64,000 nt of DNA, taken from contig NZ_FOQV01000005.1 of NCBI RefSeq assembly GCF_900113835.1, positions 102,796 to 166,795 of the forward strand. The letters are read 5' to 3'. The notes under the pieces are model-generated. The model made no database searches, had not been told where the DNA came from, and was given only the letters and a program-made list of their open reading frames with translations. This stretch comes from Allobosea sp. OK403. Lineage in GTDB: Bacteria; Pseudomonadota; Alphaproteobacteria; Rhizobiales; Beijerinckiaceae. Made by a program: the position numbers and the translations under genes. Below, one piece after another: positions 18,855 through 28,073 of this stretch (the first letter of the stretch is position 1; each line of letters starts with the position of its first letter).

Positions 18855-19175
18855 TCAGAACAGCTTCATGCCGGGCGGGATCGGCAGGCCCTTGGTGATC
18901 TCGGCCATGCGCTCCTGCATCACCCGCTCGGAGCGGCTGCGCGCATCGCTGCAGGCGGCGACGATCAGGTCTTCCAGGATCTCGCGCTCATCGGCGAGCA
19001 TCAAAGCGGGGTCGATCTTCACAGCCTTGACCGCGCCCTTGGCCGTCATGGTGACGCTCACCATTCCGCCGCCGGCTGCGCCCTCGACTTCGATCGTGTC
19101 GAGCTCGGCCTGAACATCGGCCATCTTCTGCTGCATCTGCTGCGCCTGCTTCATCAGGCCCATCATGTCGCGCAT
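18855..19175 (-). CDS. ybaB: YbaB/EbfC family nucleoid-associated protein
   Basis: A 106-residue DNA-binding protein. The N-terminal helix is [20 protein letters not shown], followed by the conserved [20 protein letters not shown] and ending in [13 protein letters not shown] 19175 has GGAG upstream and matches the family start. The longer frame into dnaX is a shadow. The position between dnaX and recR is the classic conserved order. Confidence 0.95.
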   Translation of the reverse strand: MRDMMGLMKQAQQMQQKMADVQAELDTIEVEGAAGGGMVSVTMTAKGAVKAVKIDPALMLADEREILEDLIVAACSDARSRSERVMQERMAEITKGLPIPPGMKLF

Positions 19176-19227
19176 GGTCGCTTCTCCCGTAGTCCCTGAC
19201 TGCCTCTGGAAACCGGATATTGGAAAA

Positions 19228-21087
19228 TCAGAAATCGATGCCGTCGAAATCCGGCTCGCTATCGTCGAAGAGCGGCTCGGCCTCGGGCAGATAATCATCC
19301 TCGGAGGACGCCGCGGCAGGCGTCTCGGAGGCCGCGGCGCGCGGATCGCGGACATCGACGATGCGCGCGCCCGGAAAGCGCTCGAGCACCGCCCTGACCG
19401 CCGGATGCGAGGCCGCGTCGCTCTCGCGCCGGTCCTTCTCGGCCTCGGCCTGCTCGCGCAGGGTCGCGCCGCCCTCGGCGGTGACGACCGCCACCATCCA
19501 GGTCTGGCCGGTCCATTCCTTGAGCTTGCGAGAGAGGTCGGTGGCAAGCGTGCGCGATGCGCCCGAGGTCACCGAGAACTCGATTCGGCCCGGCTCGAAG
19601 CGCACCGGGCGGACATCGCGCTCCAGCGCGATCTTGAGCGTGATGTCGCGATGCTGCGAGGCGAGCGCCACGACATCCTCCAGCGAAGCCACCTGCACCA
19701 GCGGCTGGGCCATGGCGCGCGGGGCGGCCACGGGAGCCGGCATCGGGTTGGCGCTGGCGAGCACCGGCCGCGCGGCGAGCGCCGTGTTGCCGCCGCCCGA
19801 GGGCGGGCGTGGCGCGGAGGAGGGCGCGCCATTGCCGCCGGACATCGCCCCGGAGCCGTCGCGCAGCATCCGCAGGGCCTCGTCCGGCGTTGGCAGATCA
19901 GCGGCATGGGCGAGGCGCACCAGCACCATCTCGGCCGCCATCACCGGCCTGTCGGCCTGCTTCACCTCGGTGATGCCCTTGAGCAGCAATTGCCAGGTCC
20001 GGGCCAGCACGCGGATCGACAGGCGCTGGGCGAAATCGCCGCCGCGCAGGCGCTCGGCCTGGTTCAGCGTGTTGTCCTTCAGCGCCTCGGGCACGAGCTT
20101 GAGGCGCGTCACCAGATGGGTGAATTCGGCGAGATCGGTCAGCACCACGACGGGATCGGCGCCAGCGTCATACTGCGCCCGAAGTTCGCCGAGCGCGGCG
20201 GCGATGTCGCCCTTCATCACCACCTCGAACAGGTCGATGATGCGAGCCCGGTCGGCGAGGCCGAGCATGGAGCGGACATCGTCGAGCATGATCTGGCCCG
20301 CCGCATGGGCGATGGCCTGATCGAGGATCGAGAGCGAATCGCGCACCGAGCCCTCGGCCGCGCGCGCGATGGCCGCCAGCGCCTCGTCATCGGCATCGAC
20401 GCCCTCGGCCTTGCAGATGCCGGAGAGGTGCGACACCAGCAGGCTCGCATCGACACGGCGCAGGTCGAAGCGCTGGCAGCGCGACAGCACCGTCACCGGA
20501 ACCTTGCGGATCTCGGTCGTCGCGAAGATGAAGCGCGCATGCGGCGGCGGCTCCTCCAGCGTCTTCAGGAAGGCGTTGAACGCACCGGCCGAGAGCATGT
20601 GCACCTCGTCGATGATGTAGACCTTGTAGCGGGCCGAGACCGGCGCGTAGCGCACTGCGTCGTTGATCTGGCGGACATTGTCGACGCCGTTATTGGAGGC
20701 GGCGTCGATCTCCATCACATCGATATGCCGGCCCTCGATGATGTCCTTGCAGTGGATGCCGAAACGGGTGAGGTCGGTCGTCGGCGCGCCACCGCCATCC
20801 TCGGTCTGATAGTTCAATGCGCGCGCCAGGATGCGGGCGGTCGTGGTCTTGCCGACGCCGCGCACGCCGGTCAGCATCCAGGCCTGGGGAATGCGGCCGG
20901 CGCTGAAGGCGTTGGTGAGCGTGCGCACCATCGCGTCCTGGCCGATCAGGTCGCCGAAATGGGCGGGGCGGTATTTGCGGGCCAGCACGCGGTAAGGCGT
21001 CGGCGCGGCCGGGGCGGGCGCAGGCGCCGGTTCGAAGCCGGCAAAGCCAGGTTCGTCTGTGGAGGCGGCGTCGGTCTCGTCGGTCAT
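19228..21087 (-). CDS. dnaX: DNA polymerase III subunit gamma/tau
   Basis: A 619-residue clamp-loader ATPase. An Ala/Pro-rich N-terminal extension of about 30 residues precedes the core. Walker A is GVRGVGKTTT (about 74-83), the Walker B region is YIIDEVHMLS, and the SRC motif is TVLSRCQRFDLRR. The zinc module is reduced to a single Cys (FGIHCKDIIEGRH), which I recall as common in Hyphomicrobiales. The C-terminal tau part has a low-complexity Pro/Ala linker and ends in an acidic tail (EDDYLPEAEPLFDDSEPDFD). It is the first gene of dnaX-ybaB-recR. Confidence 0.96.
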   Translation of the reverse strand: MTDETDAASTDEPGFAGFEPAPAPAPAAPTPYRVLARKYRPAHFGDLIGQDAMVRTLTNAFSAGRIPQAWMLTGVRGVGKTTTARILARALNYQTEDGGGAPTTDLTRFGIHCKDIIEGRHIDVMEIDAASNNGVDNVRQINDAVRYAPVSARYKVYIIDEVHMLSAGAFNAFLKTLEEPPPHARFIFATTEIRKVPVTVLSRCQRFDLRRVDASLLVSHLSGICKAEGVDADDEALAAIARAAEGSVRDSLSILDQAIAHAAGQIMLDDVRSMLGLADRARIIDLFEVVMKGDIAAALGELRAQYDAGADPVVVLTDLAEFTHLVTRLKLVPEALKDNTLNQAERLRGGDFAQRLSIRVLARTWQLLLKGITEVKQADRPVMAAEMVLVRLAHAADLPTPDEALRMLRDGSGAMSGGNGAPSSAPRPPSGGGNTALAARPVLASANPMPAPVAAPRAMAQPLVQVASLEDVVALASQHRDITLKIALERDVRPVRFEPGRIEFSVTSGASRTLATDLSRKLKEWTGQTWMVAVVTAEGGATLREQAEAEKDRRESDAASHPAVRAVLERFPGARIVDVRDPRAAASETPAAASSEDDYLPEAEPLFDDSEPDFDGIDF

Positions 21088-21224
21088 CAGACTGCTTTCG
21101 CCAATCGCGAGGCGACGGTCAACGCTTAGTGACGGTCAAGGCCTGGTCTTGTCGCGGATGGCCTGAAGGGCGTCGCACATGTCGCAACCACGCCGCCAGG
21201 CCGCATGCCGATCGTATGCATGAG

Positions 21225-21322
21225 GTGGGAGGCTGGACGAAGACCCGTTCGGTCTCGTTAGGGCTGCTTCCTTCCGGACCTGACCCGGTTGGCGAGTGAG
21301 ACGTCCCTCGCCAACCTCCCGG
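21225..21322 (-). ncRNA. ffs: Signal recognition particle RNA (4.5S, bacterial small type)
   Basis: The minus strand carries the universal SRP RNA core GGTCAGGTCCGGAAGGAAGC (tetraloop GGAA and the Ffh-binding internal loop). Flanking arms pair with each other: the 5' GGGAGGTTGG pairs with the 3' CCAGCCTCCC. The length of about 98 nt fits the bacterial small type. Ends are set from the arms and the promoter and may be off by a few bases. It scaffolds Ffh for co-translational targeting. It lies upstream of dnaX on the same strand. Confidence 0.93.
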
Positions 21323-21326
21323 GCGC

Positions 21327-21355
21327 TATATCGGGGATGTCGCGCCCGAGCGCAA
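21327..21355 (-). promoter_or_regulatory. Sigma-70-type promoter of the SRP RNA gene
   Basis: On the minus strand TTGCGC (21350-21355) is separated by exactly 17 bp from GATATA (21327-21332). Transcription would start about 6 bp on, at the first base of the SRP RNA arm. Confidence 0.7.
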
Positions 21356-21396
21356 GCCCGCCTGTCGCTGTTCCCGGCTCAAGCCGACTTCCTGGT

Positions 21397-21963
21397 TCAA
21401 GTCGACCTGGGCGGCTCGGAGGGCCGGTTCTCCTCCTGCGCCGCGAAGACGTTATGGGCGTAGGCGTCGAGGATGGCCTCGGAGCGGGCGAGGCGCTCGG
21501 TCGCCTCGGCGGCGCGCGGGGCCTTGTAGAAGTCGAGCCTGCGGATCTTCTCGATCCAGTTCTTGAACTTCATCAGGTCCTGCTCGTTCTCCTCGAGCTC
21601 GGCGAAGGTGAAATGCGAGACTCGGGTCTCCTCAGCGATCTCCGCCTCGAAGGCCACGCATTTCTCGACGAACTCCTTGTACTCATCGTCGCGGTCGGCA
21701 TTGAAGCGCCCGATGATCTTCTCCTGCTGCTTCTGGTCGAGCCCGACCGTCGCCAGCAGCAGTGCCTCGCCCTCGGCCTCGGCAATCTCATTCTCGACCA
21801 CCTTCAGACGCCGCAGATGATCGTCCGTCTTCGGCAACAGGCAGACGCCGCCCTGCAGATAGACCGCACCCATGCCCTTGAGCTTGCGCCAGACCGAGAC
21901 GCGCTTGCGGGCCGGCTCGGTTGGGATCTTATAGGTCAGCAACAGCCACTCCAGCGACGCCAT
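21397..21963 (-). CDS. ChrB N-terminal-domain protein (chromate-resistance family)
   Basis: A 188-residue protein whose first half, WLLLTYKIPTEPARKRVSVW then RKLKGMGAVYLQGGVCLLP, matches the N-terminal domain of ChrB. The rest is helical, highly charged and probably coiled coil, and the C-terminal rhodanese-like/ChrB half is absent. In full chromate-resistance loci ChrB regulates the ChrA transporter. No chrA is nearby, so the role here is open. It is divergent from a multi-pass membrane protein gene. Confidence 0.75.
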   Translation of the reverse strand: MASLEWLLLTYKIPTEPARKRVSVWRKLKGMGAVYLQGGVCLLPKTDDHLRRLKVVENEIAEAEGEALLLATVGLDQKQQEKIIGRFNADRDDEYKEFVEKCVAFEAEIAEETRVSHFTFAELEENEQDLMKFKNWIEKIRRLDFYKAPRAAEATERLARSEAILDAYAHNVFAAQEENRPSEPPRST

Positions 21964-22084
21964 GGAACCTCTTGAATGTTACGGCTGTTACATTTACAAG
22001 CGATCAAGTTGACCGCCGGGCGAGAGCCATTGTGACAGGCTTTCCACCCCTCGGCCAGCCGCCCCTGTAAGCAAGGCCTGGCCG

Positions 22085-22837
22085 ATGACCTGGACGACAG
22101 CCGCCCCCGCCATATCCGCCGCCTTCCTCGCCTCGCTCGTCGAGGTGGTCGAGGCCTTCACCATCGTGCTTGCGGTGGGAACCGTACGCGGCTGGCGGCC
22201 GGCCCTGATCGGAACCGCCTGCGCGCTTGCCGCGCTCGCTCTGCTGGTGCTGGTCCTCGGCCCCGTGCTCGGCAGCATCCCGCTGCAAGGGCTGCAGCTC
22301 TTCATCGGCGTCCTGCTGCTGCTGTTCGGATTGCGCTGGCTGCGCAAGGCCATCCTGCGTTCCGCCGGCTTCATCCCGCTGCATGACGAGCTCGCAGCCT
22401 TTGCGAAGGAGACGAATGCGCTCACCGCTGCGGCAAAGCGCGAGCGCGAAGCCCGGCATCTCGACTGGATGGCCGGCCTCACCGCCTTCAAGGCCGTGAT
22501 GATCGAAGGCATCGAGGTCGTGTTCGTGGTCATCGCCGTCGGGGCCGGGCGCGACCTGATCTGGCCGGCGAGCCTGGGGGCGCTTGCCGCCTGCCTGCTC
22601 GTGCTGATCCTCGGCGCCATCGTTCACAAGCCGCTGGCGCGCGTGCCCGAGAACACGCTCAAATTCGGCGTCGGCGTGATGCTCTCCGCCTTCGGCGTCT
22701 ACTGGACGGGCGAGGGGCTTGGCGCGACCTGGCCTGGGCACGATCTTGCCATCCTGGGCCTCGCCGCCATCTTCCTTGGCGTTGGCCTCGGCCTTGCCGC
22801 CCTCATCCGCCAGACTGCCCCGGAGATCGCCCGATGA
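22085..22837 (+). CDS. Multi-pass inner-membrane protein, COG4280-like
   Basis: A 250-residue protein with about seven hydrophobic helices arranged as two related halves. Each half carries acidic residues in a helix: SLVEVVEAFTIVLAVG near the N-terminus and MIEGIEVVFVVIAVG around residue 140. Paired Glu motifs in inverted halves recall cation exchangers and Ftr1-like transporters. The exact family function is unknown to me. The next gene, a two-helix small protein, overlaps its stop by 4 bp and may be a partner. Confidence 0.65.
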   Translation: MTWTTAAPAISAAFLASLVEVVEAFTIVLAVGTVRGWRPALIGTACALAALALLVLVLGPVLGSIPLQGLQLFIGVLLLLFGLRWLRKAILRSAGFIPLHDELAAFAKETNALTAAAKREREARHLDWMAGLTAFKAVMIEGIEVVFVVIAVGAGRDLIWPASLGALAACLLVLILGAIVHKPLARVPENTLKFGVGVMLSAFGVYWTGEGLGATWPGHDLAILGLAAIFLGVGLGLAALIRQTAPEIAR

Positions 22838-23043
22838 ACGCCCTTCGCCTGATCGCGCGCGAGATCACCGGTCTGTTCGTCGATGACGAGCGCCTCGCTG
22901 TGTCCATCCTCGCCGTCGTCGGCCTCTGCGCGTTCGTCGCCTTCGGCCTCCCCGGCCAGCCCTTGCTGGTGGAGGCCCTGCTGACGTTCGGCTGCCTTGG
23001 CGTCCTTGTTGTCAGCGTCAGGCAAGGCGCCGCGAGGAAATGA
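22834..23043 (+). CDS. Small membrane protein of unknown function
   Basis: A 69-residue protein with a charged start (MNALRLIAREITGLFVDDER) and two hydrophobic stretches (LAVSILAVVGLCAFVAFG and PLLVEALLTFGCLGVLVVSV). It overlaps the preceding membrane-protein gene (ATGA) and is surely co-translated with it. I do not recognise a family. It could be a subunit or modulator of that protein. Confidence 0.6.
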   Translation: MNALRLIAREITGLFVDDERLAVSILAVVGLCAFVAFGLPGQPLLVEALLTFGCLGVLVVSVRQGAARK

Positions 23044-23119
23044 TCGCCCAGCCCTTCGCCAAGGACGAAGGGTCGCAGGCCGGCGCGCTCGAACCGGACA
23101 TTCGGCCGGGCATTCGGCA

Positions 23120-23148
23120 TTGACTTGGACGGAGCCATCCGCCATAAG
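23120..23148 (+). promoter_or_regulatory. Sigma-70-type promoter of rpmH-rnpA-yidC
   Basis: TTGACT (23120-23125), a 17-bp spacer, then CATAAG (23143-23148). It lies 118 bp upstream of the rpmH start in an otherwise gene-free gap, and no better hexamer pair was seen. The TTGAC core is strong and the -10 is moderate. Confidence 0.55.
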
Positions 23149-23265
23149 CCCGCCACTTGCGCAGCCTTGTAGGCGGCGCAGAACCTTTTGCATGACAGGC
23201 TCGCATGGTCACGCTTCCCGAGGGAAGCCGCGACCGCCGGGCTGACAAGGCCCCGGAGACGGATC

Positions 23266-23400
23266 GTGAAGAGAACTTATCAACCCAGCAAGCTGGTTCG
23301 CAAGCGCCGCCACGGCTACCGCGCCCGCATGGCGACTGCCGGCGGCCGCAAGGTCATCGCAGCCCGCCGCGCCCACGGCCGCAAGAAGCTTTCGGCCTGA
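23266..23400 (+). CDS. rpmH: 50S ribosomal protein L34
   Basis: A 44-residue, highly basic protein reading [20 protein letters not shown] and ending [10 protein letters not shown], the full L34 sequence. It begins with GTG, preceded by GGAG at 23255-23258. Longer upstream frames are spurious. rnpA follows 55 bp downstream, the near-universal arrangement. Confidence 0.97.
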   Translation: MKRTYQPSKLVRKRRHGYRARMATAGGRKVIAARRAHGRKKLSA

Positions 23401-23455
23401 GCTGCCGGCGCGTGAGCCTCGCGCGCCGTCTTGTCTGGAAGACTGGCCAATCGCC

Positions 23456-23899
23456 ATGCGCCTCGCCCGTCTGACCCAACGCAAGCAATTCCTGGCGGCG
23501 GCCGAACACGGCCGCCGTTTTCGTTCGTCGGTGCTCACGGTGCAGGTGCGCGACGCTGCCGAGGAGGTGGGTCGCGACGGCTTGCGCCTCGGGCTGACCG
23601 CCTCGCGCAAGGTCGGCAATGCCGTCAAGCGCAACCGCATCCGCCGCCGTCTGCGCGCCGCCGCCGCGCTCGCGCTCGGCGCCCAGGCCGGGCGGGCCTG
23701 CGATGTCGTGATCATCGCGCGCACTGAAACGCTGAGCGCCGGTTTCGAGGCCCTGGTCGCCGATCTCTCGATCGCGCTCGACCGCGCCCGGCCGGCCAAG
23801 CCCCGTCCGGCCAAGCCCATTGCGGCCGGATCCGGCCGCAAGCCCCCGCAAGACCAGCGACGCGCGCCCGATAGCGGCAGCGCGACCGCCAAACCTTAA
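23456..23899 (+). CDS. rnpA: Ribonuclease P protein component
   Basis: A 147-residue basic protein that assists the RNase P RNA in tRNA 5' maturation. The RNR motif [18 protein letters not shown] is clear at about residues 56-73, preceded by LGLTASR. The C-terminal ~35 residues are a Pro/Lys/Arg-rich extension beyond the usual ~115 residues, as often seen in this order. It lies between rpmH and yidC. Confidence 0.95.
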   Translation: MRLARLTQRKQFLAAAEHGRRFRSSVLTVQVRDAAEEVGRDGLRLGLTASRKVGNAVKRNRIRRRLRAAAALALGAQAGRACDVVIIARTETLSAGFEALVADLSIALDRARPAKPRPAKPIAAGSGRKPPQDQRRAPDSGSATAKP

Positions 23900-23934
23900 G
23901 CCCCGTCGGGCGTCAGCGAGATTTGTTTCCGATC

Positions 23935-25824
23935 ATGATGAAAGAAGACAACCGCAACCTGCTTCTGGCGATCGCGCTCTCCGTGGTCGTGCTGCTCGGC
24001 TGGCAGTTCTTCTACGGCGTGCCGCAGATGGAGAAGCAGAAGCAGATCGCGCAGCAGAACCAGCAGGCGCAATCCACGCCCGCGGGTTCGCCCGCCACGA
24101 CGCCTGCCCCCTCGACCGTGCCCGGCCAGCCTGCCGGCACGGCTGCCCCCGCGGCCCTGCCCGCGACACTGGCCTCCGAGACCCGCGAGCAGGCGCTCGC
24201 CCGCAGCCCGCGCGTGCGCATCGAGACGGCCAAGATCGCCGGTTCGATCGCGCTCACCGGCGCGCGCATCGACGACGTCTCGCTCAAGGCCTATCGCGAG
24301 ACGGTCGATCCCAACAGCGCCATCATCATCCTGCTCTCGCCGCTTGGCGGGCCCAATGCCTATTATTCCGATTTCGGCTGGGTGGCTGCTCCCGGCGCGC
24401 CCGTGTCGCTGCCCAACGCCTCGACCCTCTGGAGCGCGGATGGGCCGGTGCTGCGTTCCGGCACGCCGCTGACGCTGTCCTGGGACAATGGCCAGGGCCT
24501 GCTGTTCAAGCGCGTCATCACCATCGACGACAACGCCATGTTCACGATCAACGATCAGGTCGAGAACAAGGGCGGCGCGCCCGTCTCGCTTTTCCCCTAT
24601 GGCCAGGTCGTGCGCCAGGGCAAGCCGGTGACGCTCGGCTACTACGTCCTGCATGAGGGCCTGATCGGCAATCTCGGCGAGCAGGGCCTGCAGGAATACA
24701 CCTACGACAAGATCGACAAGGAGCCGCTGCTCTCGCCCGGCGCCAATGGCAAGGTCTGGAAGGACGCCGTCGGCGGCTTTGTCGGCATCACCGACAAATA
24801 TTGGGCCGCGGCGGTCGCCCCCGACCAGGCGCGCAAATATGAAGGCCGCTACTCCTCGGTCCAGACCGGGTCGCAGCGCACCTATCAGGCCGATTTCCTC
24901 GGCGAGGCCGTCACTGTTGCGCCGGGCGCGAGCGCGGCGAGCCAGGCGCATCTCTTCGCCGGTGCCAAGGAAGTCGCGGCGGTCGACGGCTACGAGAAGA
25001 ACCTCGGCATCAAGCGTTTCGAACTGCTGATCGACTGGGGCTGGTTCTACTTCATCACCAAGCCGATGTTTTTCGTGATGGACTGGATCTACAAGCATGT
25101 CGGCAATTTCGGCATCGCGATCCTGGGCGTCACGCTGCTGCTGAAGGGCCTGTTCTTCCCGCTCGCGAGCAAATCCTACGCCTCGATGGCGAAGATGAAG
25201 GCTGTGCAGCCGGAGATGGTCGCAATCCGCGAGCGCTATGCGGACGACAAGATGAAGCAGCAGCAGGCGCTGATGGAGCTGTACAAGACGCAGAAGATCA
25301 ACCCGATCGCCGGCTGCTGGCCGGTGCTGCTGCAGATCCCGGTGTTCTTCTCGCTCTACAAGATCCTGTTCATCACCATCGAGATGCGGCATGCGCCGTT
25401 CTTCGGCTGGATCAAGGATCTGGCCGCGCCGGATCCGACCTCGATCGTCAACCTGTTCGGACTCCTGCCCTTCGCCTCGCCGACCTTCCTGCATATCGGC
25501 GCCTGGCCGATCTTCATGGGCATCACGATGTTCATCCAGATGAAGATGAACCCGGAGCCGCCGGACCCGGTGCAGAAGATGATGTTCACCTGGATGCCGG
25601 TGTTCTTCACCTTCCTGCTCGGCTCGTTCCCGGCCGGCCTGGTGATCTACTGGAGCTGGAACAACCTGCTCTCGGTGACCCAGCAGGGCTACATCATGAA
25701 AAAGAACGGCGCCAAGATCGAGCTGTTCGACAACGTCAAGGGCCTGTTCGGCAAGAAGCCGCCAGCGGCGGCAGCCACCGCGATCGCGGCTCCCACCAAG
25801 CCGGCCAACAGCAACAAGAAGTAA
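23935..25824 (+). CDS. yidC: Membrane protein insertase YidC
   Basis: About 629 residues. The N-terminal anchor ([20 protein letters not shown]) is followed by a Pro/Ala linker and a large periplasmic β-domain. Five core helices begin around [20 protein letters not shown]. The conserved [40 protein letters not shown] and [16 protein letters not shown] are all present. YidC inserts and folds inner-membrane proteins alone or with Sec. The start is taken as ATG 23935. TTG 23923 and ATG 23938 are alternatives. Confidence 0.96.
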   Translation: MMKEDNRNLLLAIALSVVVLLGWQFFYGVPQMEKQKQIAQQNQQAQSTPAGSPATTPAPSTVPGQPAGTAAPAALPATLASETREQALARSPRVRIETAKIAGSIALTGARIDDVSLKAYRETVDPNSAIIILLSPLGGPNAYYSDFGWVAAPGAPVSLPNASTLWSADGPVLRSGTPLTLSWDNGQGLLFKRVITIDDNAMFTINDQVENKGGAPVSLFPYGQVVRQGKPVTLGYYVLHEGLIGNLGEQGLQEYTYDKIDKEPLLSPGANGKVWKDAVGGFVGITDKYWAAAVAPDQARKYEGRYSSVQTGSQRTYQADFLGEAVTVAPGASAASQAHLFAGAKEVAAVDGYEKNLGIKRFELLIDWGWFYFITKPMFFVMDWIYKHVGNFGIAILGVTLLLKGLFFPLASKSYASMAKMKAVQPEMVAIRERYADDKMKQQQALMELYKTQKINPIAGCWPVLLQIPVFFSLYKILFITIEMRHAPFFGWIKDLAAPDPTSIVNLFGLLPFASPTFLHIGAWPIFMGITMFIQMKMNPEPPDPVQKMMFTWMPVFFTFLLGSFPAGLVIYWSWNNLLSVTQQGYIMKKNGAKIELFDNVKGLFGKKPPAAAATAIAAPTKPANSNKK

Positions 25825-25890
25825 GGCAGTCGGCAATGGGCAGTCGGCAGTAGGGAAAAATCGACTGCCGACTGCCCAAGCCCGACTGCC
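25825..25890. repeat. Nested double-stem palindrome after yidC
   Basis: A perfect 14-bp inner stem (25838-25851 with 25864-25877, loop 12 nt) sits inside a 9-bp outer stem (25825-25833 with 25882-25890), all built from the word GGCAGTCGG. No U-tract follows, so it is not a standard terminator. It may stabilise or end the yidC message. It fills the gap to the next gene. Confidence 0.7.
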
Positions 25891-25902
25891 TGGCGAAGCC
25901 AA

Positions 25903-26535
25903 ATGCCCCTCCCCGATCCCCTGACCCGACATCCCATTCCCGGCTGGAAGGGAACGGCCTTTCTCAAGGCGATCGTCGACAATCCGCTGATCGAGGTCGG
26001 CGACTACAGCTATTACGACGACTCGCGCGGGCCCGAGCATTTCGTCGCGCGCTGCGTGCGCTATCATTTCGACTTCATCGGCGACCGCCTGATCATCGGC
26101 AAATTCGTCGCCATCGCCCAGGCCGCGCAGTTCATCATGAACGGCGCCAACCATCCGATGGGCGGCTTCTCGACCTTTCCCTTCGGCATGTTCGGCTTCG
26201 AGAACGCGCCTGGCTATACCCGTGAAAACACCGGTTTTCGCGGCGACACCGTCATCGGCAACGACGTCTGGATCGGCCGCGAGGCTGTGATCATGCCCGG
26301 CGTCACGGTCGGCGACGGCGCCATCATCGGCACGCGGGCGCAGGTCGCGCGCGACGTGCCGCCCTATGCCGTCGTGGTCGGCAATCCCGGGCGCGTCGTG
26401 AAGATGCGCTTCGCGCCCGAGATTGTGGCGCAGTTGCTTTCCATCCGCTGGTGGGACTGGGAGCCTGAGACAATCGCGCGCAATATCGGCGTCATCGCCT
26501 CGGCTGACATCGACGCGCTGCGCGCGGCCGTGTAG
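25903..26535 (+). CDS. CatB/Vat-type O-acetyltransferase (left-handed β-helix)
   Basis: A 210-residue hexapeptide-repeat protein of the xenobiotic acetyltransferase group. IEVGDYSYYDD and IIGKFVAIAQAAQFIMNGAN begin the family signature, and the catalytic-His segment NGANHPMGGFSTFPFG follows. Hexapeptide coils run VIGNDVWIGREAVIMPGVTV then GDGAIIGTRAQVARDVPPYA. Relatives acetylate chloramphenicol or streptogramins, but many chromosomal copies have unknown natural substrates. It separates yidC from engB, where these genes are often adjacent, so it may be a later insertion. Confidence 0.85.
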   Translation: MPLPDPLTRHPIPGWKGTAFLKAIVDNPLIEVGDYSYYDDSRGPEHFVARCVRYHFDFIGDRLIIGKFVAIAQAAQFIMNGANHPMGGFSTFPFGMFGFENAPGYTRENTGFRGDTVIGNDVWIGREAVIMPGVTVGDGAIIGTRAQVARDVPPYAVVVGNPGRVVKMRFAPEIVAQLLSIRWWDWEPETIARNIGVIASADIDALRAAV

Positions 26536-26561
26536 GCAAGGACGATGAGTAGACAAGCACG

Positions 26562-27227
26562 ATGACGACGAGCCTGACCACGCCTTATGGCGACGATGAG
26601 ATCGAAAGCGCGCGCAAGCTGTTCGAGGGCCCCTGGGACTTTGTCTGGGCCTCGACCCATGTCGACGACCTGCCGCCCATGGTCGGCCAGGAGATCGCCT
26701 TCGCCGGGCGCTCGAATGTCGGCAAGTCGAGCCTGATCAACGCGGTCACCCGCCGCAACGCGCTGGCACGGACCTCGCATACGCCCGGCCGCACCCAGCA
26801 GCTCAATTTCTTCCGCCAGGTCGGCGCCGATGAGCGCCTGACCATCGTCGACATGCCGGGCTATGGCTATGCCGCCGTCGGCCGGGCCAAGGTCGCGGCC
26901 TGGACCAATCTGATCCATGAATATCTGCGCGGGCGCTCCAACCTGATGCGCGTCTATGTGCTGATCGACGCCCGGCACGGCATCAAGGATGTCGACGGCG
27001 CGGTGCTGGAGACGCTCGACAAGGCCGCCGTCTCCTACCAGGTCGTGCTGACCAAGGGCGACGCGCTCAAGAAGGCCGACCAGCAGTTCATGATCGAGGC
27101 GACCTATGACGAGATCAAGCGCCGCCCGGCCGCCTTCCCCGAGGTGCTGCTGACCTCCAGCGAGAGCGGTCTCGGCATCCCGGAATTGCGGGCGGCCGTG
27201 GGCCGCGTGCTGGCGGAGCGGGAATAG
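26562..27227 (+). CDS. engB: Ribosome biogenesis GTP-binding protein YihA/YsxC
   Basis: A 221-residue TRAFAC GTPase needed for 50S assembly. G1 is GRSNVGKSS, G3 is DMPGYGYA, G4 is TKGD and G5 is the TSSESGLG segment. RTSHTPGRTQQLNFF is the switch I signature. The length is normal. It lies in the yidC-engB-argB neighbourhood typical of Hyphomicrobiales. Confidence 0.95.
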   Translation: MTTSLTTPYGDDEIESARKLFEGPWDFVWASTHVDDLPPMVGQEIAFAGRSNVGKSSLINAVTRRNALARTSHTPGRTQQLNFFRQVGADERLTIVDMPGYGYAAVGRAKVAAWTNLIHEYLRGRSNLMRVYVLIDARHGIKDVDGAVLETLDKAAVSYQVVLTKGDALKKADQQFMIEATYDEIKRRPAAFPEVLLTSSESGLGIPELRAAVGRVLAERE

Positions 27228-27311
27228 ACCGCGCGAGCAGCGGTCGGACATCGACATGACGCCATCGACGCGCTTCTCGAGGATGCGCGCCAACCGCCAG
27301 TGAGGCCCAGG

Positions 27312-28070
27312 ATGAGAGCTCGCCCGACTCGCTTGCCGCCTCCTTACCTCAAACGCATCTGGATCGATGAAAGCGCGGTGGAAGACCCGACCGCATATCC
27401 GTTCTGCCTGCCATTTTTGAAGACCGACTTCGAACTTACCTTCGACAAGGCGATTACGATCATTGTAGGCGAGAATGGCACCGGAAAATCGACCTTGCTC
27501 GAGGGCGTGGCGGCGCTCGCCGGTTACGACGGAGCCGGCGGTGGCAAAGGCTACCGGCCAGTCAACCATTCGCAAGCCACAGAGGTCATGGGCGGCGAGC
27601 TTGCCTCGGCTTTGAAAGCAAGCTGGCTACCGAAGATCACCGACGGCTGGTTCTTTCGAGCCGAGAGCTTTTTCTCGGTTGCCCGCTATCTCGATGAGGC
27701 TGCCCGGTCCTCGGGGTATCTTGCGCCTGACTTCCTTTCGCACTCGCATGGCGAGGGCTTTCTGCGCTTTTTCGAGGAACGTTGCCAAAAGCAAGGCCTC
27801 TTCATCTTCGACGAACCGGAATCCGCTCTGTCGCCTGCGCGCCAGATTGAGTTCCTGAAATTGCTGCGCCGCATGGATCGAGCCGGGCATTGCCAGGTGA
27901 TCATGGCGACGCATTCGCCCATGCTCATGGCCTATCCGGGAGCGCGCCTGCTCAGACTGACAAAATACGGCTTCGATCCCGTTAGGGTTCAAGACACGGA
28001 CCATTTCAAGATCCTGCGCGAACTGTGCGCGGATCCGGATGTCTTTGTGGAAACGATGATTGAGGACTGA
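27312..28070 (+). CDS. AAA family ATPase (SMC/ABC-like, stand-alone)
   Basis: About 252 residues with Walker A IIVGENGTGKSTLLEG and Walker B GLFIFDEPESALSP, followed by a switch His (MATHSPMLMAYPG). These are ABC/SMC-type AAA ATPases (AAA_21-like). No coiled coil, nuclease or membrane domain is fused to it. ATG 27312 is chosen for GAGG 6 bp upstream, and GTG 27300 is possible. The gene interrupts the engB-argB neighbourhood. Its partner and role are unknown. Some relatives belong to defence or toxin modules, but no partner gene is visible here. Confidence 0.75.
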   Translation: MRARPTRLPPPYLKRIWIDESAVEDPTAYPFCLPFLKTDFELTFDKAITIIVGENGTGKSTLLEGVAALAGYDGAGGGKGYRPVNHSQATEVMGGELASALKASWLPKITDGWFFRAESFFSVARYLDEAARSSGYLAPDFLSHSHGEGFLRFFEERCQKQGLFIFDEPESALSPARQIEFLKLLRRMDRAGHCQVIMATHSPMLMAYPGARLLRLTKYGFDPVRVQDTDHFKILRELCADPDVFVETMIED

Positions 28071-28073
28071 GAG

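Noticed and set aside
19165..21129. A 654-codon open frame on the plus strand
   Set aside because: It is the antisense shadow of dnaX and ybaB, both fully supported by motifs on the minus strand.
23896..26556. An 886-codon open frame on the minus strand
   Set aside because: It is antisense to yidC and the acetyltransferase gene, has biased His/Asp/Arg-rich composition typical of a high-GC shadow frame, and shows no family motif.
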